A DNA stretch of 64,000 nucleotides. Source: Neoechinorhynchus agilis (taxonomy: Eukaryota; Acanthocephala). Location of the stretch: contig CM121341.1 in the NCBI GenBank assembly GCA_051530055.1, forward strand, positions 6,696,001 through 6,760,000. The letters are read 5' to 3'. Of the stretch, positions 52,501 through 62,676 are shown piece by piece. Position 1 is the first letter of the stretch. Each line of letters begins with the position of its first letter. A model generated the notes under the pieces. That model did not search any database. It was not told the origin of the DNA and saw nothing but the letters and a program-made list of their open reading frames with translations. A program made the translations under genes and the position numbers.

Positions 52501-55500
52501 AGCTGAGCTTTCCGGATTTGCGGTTGTTTCTGAACTTACAGAAGTCGAGATTGTCTTAAGAACCTCAACCGGAACTGTCGTTTCACTGTTGACCATTCCG
52601 TCACTCACGTTCGTTTGAGTAGATCCACCAGCTGAGCTTTCCGGATTTGCGGTTGTTTCTGAACTTACAGAGGTCGAGGTTGTCTTAAGAACCTCAACCG
52701 GAACTGTCGTTTCACTGTTGACCATTCCGTCACTCACGTTCGTTTGAGTGGATCCACCAGCTGAGCTTTCCGGATTTGCGGTTGTTTCTGAACTTACAGA
52801 ATTCGAGGTTGTCTTAAGAACCTCAACCGGAACTGTCGTTTCACTGTTGACCATTCCGTCACTTACGTTCGTTTGAGTAGATCCACCAGCTGAGCTTTCC
52901 GGATTTGCGGTTGTTTCTGAACTTACAGAATTCGAGGTTGTCTTAAGAACCTCAACCGGAACTGTCGTTTCACTGTTGACCATTCCGTCACTCACGTTCG
53001 TTTGAGTGGATCCACCAGCTGAGCTTTCCGGATTTGCGGTTGTTTCTGAACTTACAGAGGTCGAGGTTGTCTTAAGAACCTCAACCGGAACTGTCGTTTC
53101 ACTCTTGACCATTCCGTCACTCACGTTCGTTTGAGTAGATCCACCAGCTGAGCTTTCCGGATTTGCGGTTGTTTCTGAACTTACAGAAGTCGATGTTGTC
53201 TTAAGAACCTCAACTGGAACTGTCGTTTCACTGTTGACCATTCCGTCACTCACGTTCGTTTGAGTAGATCCACCAGCTGAGCTTTCCGGATTTGCGGTTG
53301 TTTCTGAACTTACAGAGGTCGAGGTTGTCTTAAGAACCTCAACCGGAACTGTCGTTTCACTGTTGACCATTCCGTCACTTACGTTCGTTTGAGTAGATCC
53401 ACCAGCTGAGCTTTCCGGATTTGCGGTTGTTTCTGAACTTACAGAGGTCGAGGTTGTCTTAAGAACCTCAACCGGAACTGTCGTTTCACTGTTGACCATT
53501 CCGTCACTCACGTTCGTTTGAGTAGATCCACCAGCTGAGCTTTCCGGATTTGCGGTTGTTTCTGAACTTACAGAATTCGAGGTTGTCTTAAGAACCTCAA
53601 CCGGAACTGTCGTTTCACTGTTGACCATTCCGTCACTCACGTTCGTTTGAGTAGATCCACCAGCTGAGCTTTCCGGATTTGCGGTTGTTTCTGAACTTAC
53701 AGAAGTCGAGGTTGTCTTAAGAACCTCAACCGGAACTGTCGTTTCACTGTTGACCATTCCGTCACTCACGTTCGTTTGAGTAGATCCACCAGCTGAGCTT
53801 TCCGGATTTGCGGTTGTTTCTGAACTTACAGAGTCGAGGTTGTCTTAAGAACCTCAACCGGAACTGTCGTTTCACTGTTGACCATTCCGTCACTCACGTT
53901 CGTTTGAGTAGATCCACCAGCTGAGCTTTCCGGATTTGCGGTTGTTTCTGAACTTACAGAATTCGAGGTTGTCTTAAGAACCTCAACTGGAACTGTCGTT
54001 TCACTGTTGACCATTCCGTCACTGAAGTTCGTTTGAGTAGATCCACCAACTGAGCTTTCCGGATTTGTGGTTGTTTCTGAACTTACAGAATTCGAGGTTG
54101 TCTTAAGAACCTCAACCGGAACTGTCGTTTCACTGTTGACCATTCCGTCACTCACGTTCGTTTGAGTAGATCCACCAGCTGAGCTTTCCGGATTTGCGGT
54201 TGTTTCTGAACTTACAGAATTCGAGCTTGTCTTAAGAACCTCAACCGGAACTGTCGTTTCACTGTTGACCATTCCGCCACTCACGTTCGTTTGAGTAGAT
54301 CCACCAGCTGAGCTTTCCGGATTCGCGGTTGTTTCTGAACTTACAGAATTCGAGGTTGTCTTAAGAACCCCAGCCGGAAGGGTGTTTTCGTTGCTGAACA
54401 TTCGACCCATTACGGCTCTTTGCGTGAATAAATCAGCTGAGCTTTCCAGATTTAAGGTTGTTTCTGAACTTACAGAATTCGAGGTTGTCTTAAGAACCTC
54501 AACCGCATCTGTCGTTTCACTGTTGACCATTCCGTCACTCACGTTCGTTTGAGTAGATCCACCAGCTGAGCTTCCTGGATTTTCGGTTGTTTCTGAACTT
54601 ACAGAATTCGAGCTTGTCTTAAGAACCTCAACCGGAACTGTCGTTTCACTGTTGACCATTCCGCCACTCACGTTCGTTTGAGTAGATCCACCAGCTGAGC
54701 TTCCTGGATTTTCGGTTGTTTCTGAACTTACAGAATTCGAGCTTGTCTTAAGAACCTCAACCGGAACTGTCGTTTCACTGTTGACCATTCCGCCACTCAC
54801 GTCTGTTTGAGTAGATCCACCAGCTGAGCTTTCCGGATTTGCGGTTGTTTCTGAACTTACAGAATTCGAGGTTGTCTTAAGAACCTCAACCGGAACTGTC
54901 GTTTCACTGTTGACCATTCCGTCACTCACGTCTGTTTGAGTAGATCCATCAGCTGAGCTTTCCGGATTTGCGGTTGTTTCTGAACTTACAGAATTCGAGG
55001 TTGTCTTAAGAACCTCAACTGGAACAGTCTTTTCACTGTTGACCATTCCGTCACTCACGTTCGTTTGAGTAGATCCACCTGCTGAGCTTTCCGGATTTGT
55101 GGTTGTTTCTGAACTTACAGAAGTCGATGTTGTCTTAAGAACCTCAACCGAAAGGGTGTTTTCACTATTGGCCCTTCGCTCACTCGCGGCGTTTTGAGTT
55201 AATGCATCAGCTGGGCTTTTCGGAGTTGAGGTTGTTTCTAAAGTTTGCAATGTCAAAGATGTCTTAAAAACCTCAATTTCCGGCGAATGGGAAACAAAAT
55301 CGTCCCATAGGGGAATAATCGCAGCTTCCGTAATAGCTTTTTCAGCTGAAGAGTTTTGGTTGTTTGTTTTTAATTCCTGTTGATTCATTGAATTTGTCTC
55401 ATTCGCCATTTGACTATGTTTTCCATCCTTATTTGCTCGTTCATTACAATCGCCATTGCAAGCTCGTAAACATTTATGCCAATTAAATCGCTTCCTTGTA

Positions 55501-58166
55501 GATTTATCACGATTGATATATTTTAAATAGCATTTTGCTTGGCACCGCGTAGGACAGTTTAACATTGCGGCATCTTTTTTCCAAAGTTGGTAATCTTTTA
55601 TGGTCGGTTCTTGATTTTGAACTTCATTTTCCCTGCCTTTACATAATCTTCTACATGGCTCGACACAGTCATGGAAATTGAATTTATCCTTTTCCGGCTC
55701 ATCGACGGCTTGATATTTTCTATTGCATGTAAGCGTACATTTGCGATCACATCGCTGTGATGGATTATAGAAAAAGTTTAGATACATCTTTTGTTTTTTT
55801 GACATTGAACTAAATTCAAATCCGCGACTTACGATTTCTATTTCATTATTTAAATTCTCCATTTGACTATGTTTTCCATCCTTATTTGCTCGTTCATTAC
55901 AATCGCCATTGCAAGCTCGTAAACATTTATGCCAATTAAATCGCTTCCTTGTAGATTTATCACGATTGATATATTTTAAATAGCATTTTGCTTGGCACCG
56001 CGTAGGACAGTTTAACATTGCGGCATCTTTTTTCCAAAGTTGGTAATCTTTTATGGTCGGTTCTTGATTTTGAACTTCATTTTCCCTGCCTTTGCATAAT
56101 CTTCTACATGGCTCGACACAGTCATGGAAATTGAATTTATCCTTTTCCGGCTCATCGACGGCTTGATATTTTCTATTGCATGTAAGCGTACATTTGCGAT
56201 CACATCGCTGTGATGGATTATAGAAAAAGTTTAGATACATCTTTTGTTTTTTTGACATTGAACTAAATTCAAATCCGCGACTTACGATTTCTATTTCATT
56301 ATTTAAATTCTCCATTTGACTATGTTTTCCATCCTTATTTGCTCGTTCATTACAATCGCCATTGCAAGCTCGTAAACATTTATGCCAATTAAATCGCTTC
56401 CTTGTAGATTTATCACGATTGATATATTTTAAATAGCATTTTGCTTGGCACCGCGTAGGACAGTTTAACATTGCGGCATCTTTTTTCCAAAGTTGGTAAT
56501 CTTTTATGGTCGGTTCTTGATCTTGAACTTCATTTTCCGTGCCTTTGCATAATCTTCTACATGGCTCGACACAGTCATGGAAATTGAATTTATCCTTTTC
56601 CGGCTCATCGACGGCTTGATATTTTCTATTGCATGTAAGCGTACATTTGCGATCACATCGCTGTGAAGGATTATAGAAAAAGTTTAGATACATCTTTTGT
56701 TTTTTTGACATCGAACTAAATTCAAATCTGCGACTTTCGGTTGCCAGATATCGTGGATCTCTTTTCTCGTTAAAATCCTGCTCTTCTAATCCGCTTTCGC
56801 AGCGGCGATTGCACGGTCTTATACAATTGCTCCATTGGAATGCACTTCTTCCTTTTTCATCCATGCTCCACCATTTCTTGTCACAGTATTTTTGGCAGTC
56901 GCGATTACATCTATACGTTATAGATTTTCTATTGTCAACTTGACGGTCACTGGATTCTTTGTTTACTATTTGATTTTCATAATCATGTTCCTCATTTTTC
57001 TCAAACTTTAATGATTTGTAACTTGGGATGCAATCTCTTAAGCAGTCATTCCATACCAACGCGCTCCTTTGCCTTTCGTTTAGCGTTAACCATTCTCTAT
57101 AGCACCTCTCATGGCATTCTATGTAGTGGTCATCCGAGTGGAACATTGATTTTTTAACATTTTTTGAATCTTGTTTTCCTGCATCTCTAAATCTCTGCAC
57201 AGTCTTTGGTTCCGTGTCCTCGACCATTAATGTAGGCGCTGAGCTATCTTCATTCCATTCCTGATGATCGATACCGCTAGAATATACAAATTTTCCGCTT
57301 TTGGCCAATTTAGGGAAACACTTTTGCATACATCGTTGCCGGCAATCTTGAATTATATTTTTCTCATTGCGATGGTTTTCCAAGGGACAGTCGGATGTAC
57401 AAGTTTTATAACATGCAGAACGTTGATTGCTTTTTAAATCGAATGAATGATTTTGAGACTTCGGTAGTGTTATGTAGCGTTTTCCCATCATTTCAGAATT
57501 TTGCTTATGTTTTCCTCCTTTGTACCATCTGCTCCAGCTTTCCTTGTAGCTTCCAGTTCGATAAATATACTCATTGTCTTTAGTTTTGAACTGTGCAATA
57601 CAATCATCAGTACACGGAGAAATACATCTATGCCAGTTGAACAGTTTCCTTTGCTGCTTTGGTAATTTATCGTATTTATTCGAACAACTATCGCTACATC
57701 TCTCATCGCATGATTGAATCAACATTTTCTCTGAATTTTTAAGCATATCATTGTTATCAGCGCTTTCTTTGCTCACAGTACCTCGGTGTAATTTTTGGCC
57801 GTTAAACTTTTCCTTTAATTTATAACAGTTTCCTTCTTTACACTTTTCAACACAGTCTTTAAACTTAACTTTGTTTTCTATACCGTTTATTGACTCTCGA
57901 CATTGTTTATCGCATTTTTCATGGCATAAATCGGTCGTTTCATTTGCATTCTTATGTTTGCTAAAAGTATTTGATTTTTGCTTTATGTAATCTTCTTGCC
58001 AGGATGTTCTTTTACAATTCGTTGCATTGCAACTTTTGAATGCTTTTCGATTATGATATTTGGAATCTCTATTACCATATTCTATTGTATAAGATCTTCC
58101 ATTTGCAAGTTGAATGGTCGGTCGTATTACTATAATCACAAACAAAGTCAAAACGCCGAAATTCAT
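49533..58166 (-). CDS. Very large secreted protein: CX3CX3C hairpin modules plus mucin-like 43-residue repeats
   Basis: Start at the ATG 58166 (MNFGVLTLFVIIVIRPTIQL, signal peptide). Region 1 (58.1-55.4 kb): about ten modules of Cys-x3-Cys-x3-Cys, ~20 residues with an aromatic 'FNWH/FNFHDC'-type end, then Cys-x3-Cys-x3-Cys, e.g. CDERCSDSC...CISPCTDDC; the last six come from three near-identical 151-residue blocks. Region 2 (55.3-50.7 kb): ~35 copies of a 43-residue repeat (VNSETTVPVEVLKTTSNSVS, then SETTANPESSAGGSTQTN) rich in Ser/Thr. Region 3 (50.7-49.5 kb): unique acidic sequence, one more Cys module (CRYYCQAKC...CVKYCLEVC) and a Cys-rich end (RQCCPED, CRQQNCFDGC). ~2,870 residues if continuous. 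The frame is interrupted near 53,830 and 52,400, inside the repeat. No family recognised; extracellular coat, glue, silk-like or mucin role is inference. Confidence 0.7.
50700..55270 (-). repeat. 129-bp coding tandem repeat (~35 copies)
   Basis: CTTACAGA(A/G)-type anchors recur every 128-129 bp. Units are mostly over 95% identical; a few (near 54.4, 51.1 and 50.85 kb) are a diverged form with FTQ(R/E)AVMG(R/Q)MFS. Every unit contains TCTGTAAGTTCAG on the coding strand, i.e. a consensus 5' splice donor followed by a TTCAG acceptor-like end. Confidence 0.95.
55390..56745 (-). repeat. Three 453-bp coding duplications
   Basis: The codon for Met in SSMSKKQKMYLNFFY lies at 55803, 56256 and 56709, exactly 453 bp (151 codons) apart. 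The three blocks differ at only a few bases (e.g. TGCCTTTACA / TGCCTTTGCA), so the duplications are recent or kept alike by gene conversion. Each block encodes two Cys modules. Confidence 0.95.
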
Positions 58167-58589
58167 GGGAAGTACTGGGACTTTGTGCTTCAACTTTGTT
58201 ATATATTTCGTTAATTAATCGCCGTTGAACAAACGGCGTTGCTTTAGTGACGCTGATCGATATAAGCAATCATTCACTGTCACTATGGTCACAGAAACTT
58301 AGTTTGTGTAAATGCTTATATAGTGCAGAATTTTTTAATTTCAGTAGTGAAAAACCTTTCAATTTTACATTAGACGACGTATATTTAAAATTTCAATGAG
58401 CATTTAATATGTTTTAAGCATATATATCGTCTATCTAATCACAATACGTTCACATTTAACAAAATTGCGATAAGACGCGCAAATAATTCATTTAAATACC
58501 ACAAATTAAAAAGTACAATTTTTCTATTAGCTACGTGAGTATTTAAAGTGTGAAACCAGTCGACTAAAGGTGATTACCATCCACGTTCA

Positions 58590-58950
58590 TAATCCTCCGG
58601 ATCCGCCCTCCACCACTCCGGATCCGTCATCCACTCCAAATTTCCGGATCCGTCATCCACCACTCCGGATCCGTCATCCACTCCAAATTCCGGATCCGTC
58701 ATCCACTCCAAATTCCTGATCCGTCATCCACTCCAAATTTCCGGATCCATCATCCACTCGAAATTCCAACTCCAACATCCACTCCAAATTCCGGATCCGT
58801 CATCCGCTCCGAATTTCCTGATCCGTCATCCACCACTCCGGATCCGTCATCCACTCTACTCCAAATTTCCGGATCCATCATCCACTCGAAATTCCAACTC
58901 CAACATCCACTCCAAATTCCAGATCCGTCATATACTCGAAATTCAGGTGA
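58590..58950. repeat. GGATCC-rich minisatellite
   Basis: About 13 imperfect copies of a 20-30 bp unit, CCGGATCCGTCATCCACTCC, often followed by AAATT(T). Low copy identity and variable length. Confidence 0.9.
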
Positions 58951-59519
58951 TCACGAGGACCCACAGGTACACGGTTCCTCTTCTTTATCAAAATAAAACG
59001 TGTTATTGTACTGAGAAGAAGTAAATCGGTTTAAATATTTTTCGAATTACACATAATTGAAATTTTGTGCTTTTATAAGATTCAATGGGTATTGCGTTTG
59101 TTAATCATGGCACTCATTATCAATGATATCCTTAGAGCAAGATGCGGTTTGAATCTTTTGAGTCAGATTTTCTCTTTTAAAATTTTTTCAAATTAATAAT
59201 TAATTGCGCGACGATTTAGAAGATTACAGTAGAAACTTCTATGAGCGAACAAAACAGATAACACTTAATAGTGGAGGCGAAAACGACAACAGGCCTACAG
59301 TTCCGCTTGAAGATTGTATGATTGCCCCGAGATTCAAAACATGGACGTTAAATTGCTAAACTTTTGTTCATACTAAAACGAAACTGCACTTCTCTTAATC
59401 CAACCGATCAATCTTTACTATTGTTTGGAATAAAATATTTGATTCTATTTCATCGTTTTAAAGATATTTGCCAGGAACGCTAATTTTTTTATAAAAGTTA
59501 ATATACGAGCGAAGGAGCA

Positions 59520-59780
59520 TCTTTATCTCCCATTACCTCGAAAATGCAGCATTTCCTTTCTGAATTGCTGATTGTCTGATAAAAATAGTTGGCTGTACCC
59601 TTTGATGTTATTGCGATTAACCATTTTCGGTCCGACGGTACCATTTGTCTCAATGGCGAGAGGTTTGAAATTGTAGAGCGACGGATCGAGGCATTTATAT
59701 TTGTCCCTTTCCGCCACTTCGCCGGCTCTTGAAACTGTAAGCATTCGGGTCTTATGGAATCGCAGAGATTGAACAAGCCA
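59520..59780 (-). mobile_element. Decayed LINE ORF2-like 3' fragment
   Basis: Minus frame 59523-59744 reads RDKYKCLDPSLYNFKPLAIE followed by TNGTVGPK, the 'KY.sL...Y.F.P.aiET.G..G' block of non-LTR retrotransposon C-termini. The neighbouring frame upstream is broken. Weaker than the other LINE calls. Confidence 0.45.
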
Positions 59781-60264
59781 CCTGGAAGCCTAGTGCCGAA
59801 ACGAGACCAAAGGAGCGGTCATCCGTTTTAATACCAATCGACGGTACTGATGTATCCATTGAGACAAGCAGTTCGAGTTTTTGCTCGAGCATTCAATTGC
59901 TAATCGATAGAATTGGTCATTAATTCCCGATCGGCCAGATAAAAATGCTGATAAAATTATAGTAGTAAAGCGGCTTGTTCGGGACACGAATGAGCCAAAG
60001 ACTGTTATTGAACTGAAATCACTTTGTTATACTAATCGTATTTTTCACAAGAATTCTCTTATATAATAATTTCTCGCTTCAAATATCTGTGTAGCCTCAA
60101 CTTAAAGATTTTGGAAATAATTAGCAATCAATGCAGAAAAGTATGGACCAAAGGTTTTCTCTCATGTCTCGACCATAGCTCAAGCACTGAACGGTCGCAA
60201 ATGAACTAAACACCATGGCAACGAATATAGGAGATGTTATCTGGAACAGCAATAAGCCAAACTA

Positions 60265-60798
60265 ATGACCTATGAAAGTCATTGTATTGCTGAAGTAAAC
60301 TATGAACTTTGTATTTCACCCAAAAACTTTATCAGAAAATTAAACCACCGCTGTCGAATTTTCGAACGTAGCGAAGTGAAACTTTTTATTCATCGAATAA
60401 TGGACGACTTCTACACGGACAAAGCAATTTCGATGATTTTAAACGATTGCAATGTTGTAGTTACAGCCCGGCGGCGGTCCGATGGACGCTTAATCGGTAT
60501 TTTGCTATCGGACGGCAAAAATCAATTAAAATTCAATTCCTTCTATGTTGCATTTGTTGGCGTGGACGAATATTATCGAAAGCAAGGAGTAGGCACTGAA
60601 ATGTTTCAACTTCTTTTCTCGAAATCGGATGCATTACGTCTTCACGTGGCTACATCGAACAGTAGCGCCGTACGATTTTATAAGAAATTAGGATTTGTAG
60701 ATTTGGCAATTGAATACGATTACTACAAAAACCAGAATATTGCTAGACCCCAGTGGTGCGATGCGTTGGTAATGGGATGGCGTCGGAACATTCCTTAA
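60265..60798 (+). CDS. GNAT-family N-acetyltransferase
   Basis: 177 residues, one exon. Acetyl-CoA binding motif A is present: YVAFVGVDEYYRKQGVGTEM with R105-x-x-G-x-G110. It is followed by LRLHVATSNSSAVRFYKKLGFV (motif B) and a Tyr-rich EYDYYKN before the end, as in protein N-terminal acetyltransferases of the NAA50/NAA60 type. An N-terminal ~55 residues of substrate-side helices is normal in length. Substrate cannot be named. It transfers acetyl from acetyl-CoA to an amine. Intronless; flanked by repeats. Confidence 0.8.
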   Translation: MTYESHCIAEVNYELCISPKNFIRKLNHRCRIFERSEVKLFIHRIMDDFYTDKAISMILNDCNVVVTARRRSDGRLIGILLSDGKNQLKFNSFYVAFVGVDEYYRKQGVGTEMFQLLFSKSDALRLHVATSNSSAVRFYKKLGFVDLAIEYDYYKNQNIARPQWCDALVMGWRRNIP

Positions 60799-61362
60799 AC
60801 TTTAGATCTTAATAAATAGCGCTATTTAGGGAAAATTTGAATGAGGAAAGATCCGTTTTAAGGTGTAAATATGATAGGAAAAAGAAATCTCAGCACATGG
60901 AAAAGTAATGCAATGGAGCGTGTTTTCCTGCTAATGCAAATTAGCATTCAATATTTTTGATTTGTATTACAGTTAACAATTTTTGGAGCTGTTATTTGGG
61001 TCACTTGTCTACACCCGAGAAAAGGGATCATTAAAGACAATGTTTTTACGGCATGAGCTATTTTTGATGGGTAATTTTAATTTAGAACTTTGAAATTCGA
61101 GTAATCCATTTGCAGCTAAGTTCCAAGACATTTTCAACGAAAAACGGAGAACACTAACCCACTCATTATTGATTTACCGCTTATAGCGTCCTAAAATGAA
61201 TTCAGGGAAACAACCACAACGCAAGTCTTTTGAAAGGCCCTTTGACTCATCTGAAAATATCACAAAAAGTAACAAAAATGACTAATTACTATCGCATTTT
61301 AAAGTATGATTCATTGAATTTCACGTCCGTAAAAAGGTATAATCCACCATCTTTGTCAAATA
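60799..61362. other. Intergenic with a lone MITE-like terminus
   Basis: GGTCACTTGTCTACACCCGA at ~61000 followed by ATCATTAAAGACAATG resembles the outer end of the 6.7-7.3 kb foldback family. I could not find its inverted partner, so it may be a decayed or solo end. Confidence 0.5.
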
Positions 61363-62044
61363 ATGCACGTTTTCATCTACTTTGTTACGTTCTTAGTCTT
61401 CGTAACAGCTCCGCCGATCTATATACAAGAAAGTAATATTTCAACTGACACTCAAATAGTAGAAAGATTCGCCGTTATCAAGGAAAGTTTTCTTTTCCCA
61501 TCGCTAAATGTGGACAGATGTGGTACTCCTTTCCGAATACAAAAAAAGGAACATACGACACTTAATTCACCCATTTTGGGTCTTCATCAAATGAATAATA
61601 TCTACGTGGAGGCTGAGCGAGATTATATTTTGTCTGAAGGTTACCTTAATCACGTTACTTCGCTTGAGGCTTGAGCTTTCATATTGTGGGTCGAAGTTTC
61701 CTTAAAACGCTCAAATCTCATCTTATTCAATAGACACCACAAAAGACTGGCGAATCAATTATATAAAAGCTGATGTAGGTCAGAATGGAGTATTTGTTTA
61801 CCATCAGGACAATTCGGTTGCATTTAAACAGGATAGCGGCCTCCTCTCGCCATTATTGGAAATATGTGCACATTTCTCAATTTTCTTAATGCCACAAATC
61901 ATTGTCCACGGATTAAATTTGATTGTACGTTGGCGAGTCATTTATTTTCGAGAAATATCTCACAAGGTTTTAATTGCTTCTTCAGTCGCTATTGTTTGCA
62001 AATTGCAAGGAAAACCTTGCGAAATATTTCTCGAAAATAAATGA
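61363..62044 (+). CDS. Unknown small secreted protein with transposon-derived tail
   Basis: Exon 61363-61639 encodes a signal peptide (MHVFIYFVTFLVFVTAPPIY) and a hydrophilic domain with one Cys (LNVDRCGTPFRIQKK). A GT-AG intron (61640-61733) joins in phase to exon 61734 onward: DTTKDWRINYIKADVGQNGV, VYHQDNSVAFKQDSG. This frame then runs to a stop at 62044 through the left arm of an inverted-repeat element (from ~61915), so the last ~40 codons are probably element sequence. No family recognised. An alternative downstream exon at 62187-62288 (RSFVMPESLLRN..., ending at TAA) also has an acceptor. Low confidence in the gene model. Confidence 0.4.
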
Positions 62045-62100
62045 GTATCGATAACACCGGGGACAGGATTCGCCAACGTACAATTTCTCAATTTCATTGG
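61915..62100. mobile_element. Miniature inverted-repeat element
   Basis: TTTGATTGTACGTTGGCGAG at ~61918 and TTATTTTCGAGAAATAT at ~61941 are mirrored by ATATTTCTCGAAAATAA at ~62025 and CGCCAACGTACAATTT at ~62070. Arms ~60 bp. Confidence 0.8.
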
Positions 62101-62676
62101 TTAAAACTTGAAAGAGATTGAGAAACGTACACTCACGTAATTTCAACACATTCAGGTACCTTCTAGACATTTGCTTGACAAAATTTAGGCGATCATTTGT
62201 TATGCCTGAGTCTCTATTGAGAAATCGAACGACTTCATGCAGCGGTTTAAAACGAATTGACGAAAAAGACCATTATAACAACGAATAATTTTTCTTTTAA
62301 GTAATAATTTTGTTCTTCATCGCATGTTCGGCGATATGATAAATGGTTCAGAGAGAAATAGCGTAAAAATAATTGAAATTCAAAATCATAAAACGGTATT
62401 AACGTGAATTACAAATTTAGAATGGCAATTATTCCACGTTTTTTATATTTTAACTAACGTTTGAAACGTATACTAAAAATTAAAAATGTAGCACACTAAT
62501 TAGAATTGCGGCATAAAACGTTTAGTCGAATTACGATATTTAAAAACTTCTTAAGATTAGTTTTTCTGTAAAGTTTAAATAAATATGTAACTCGATAAAA
62601 TCCATTGATAGACTTAAGCGGTTAGCGCGTTTACTTCAAATTCAATACCAATGCTGATATTTTTCATACATGAACT
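62101..62676. other. AT-rich region between unknown gene and alpha-galactosidase-like gene
   Basis: Apart from the possible exon at 62187-62288, no gene. TAGACTTAAGCGGTTAGCGCG at ~62610 resembles a tRNA A box but has no B box. Confidence 0.4.

Larger units (their letters stand above)
58167..60264. other. Intergenic: promoter side of the secreted-protein gene
   Basis: No further protein gene. Holds a minisatellite ~0.4-0.8 kb upstream of the secreted-protein start and a decayed LINE-like stretch, both listed. Confidence 0.45.

Noticed and set aside
62605-62640. tRNA A-box-like sequence
   Set aside because: No B box, no cloverleaf.
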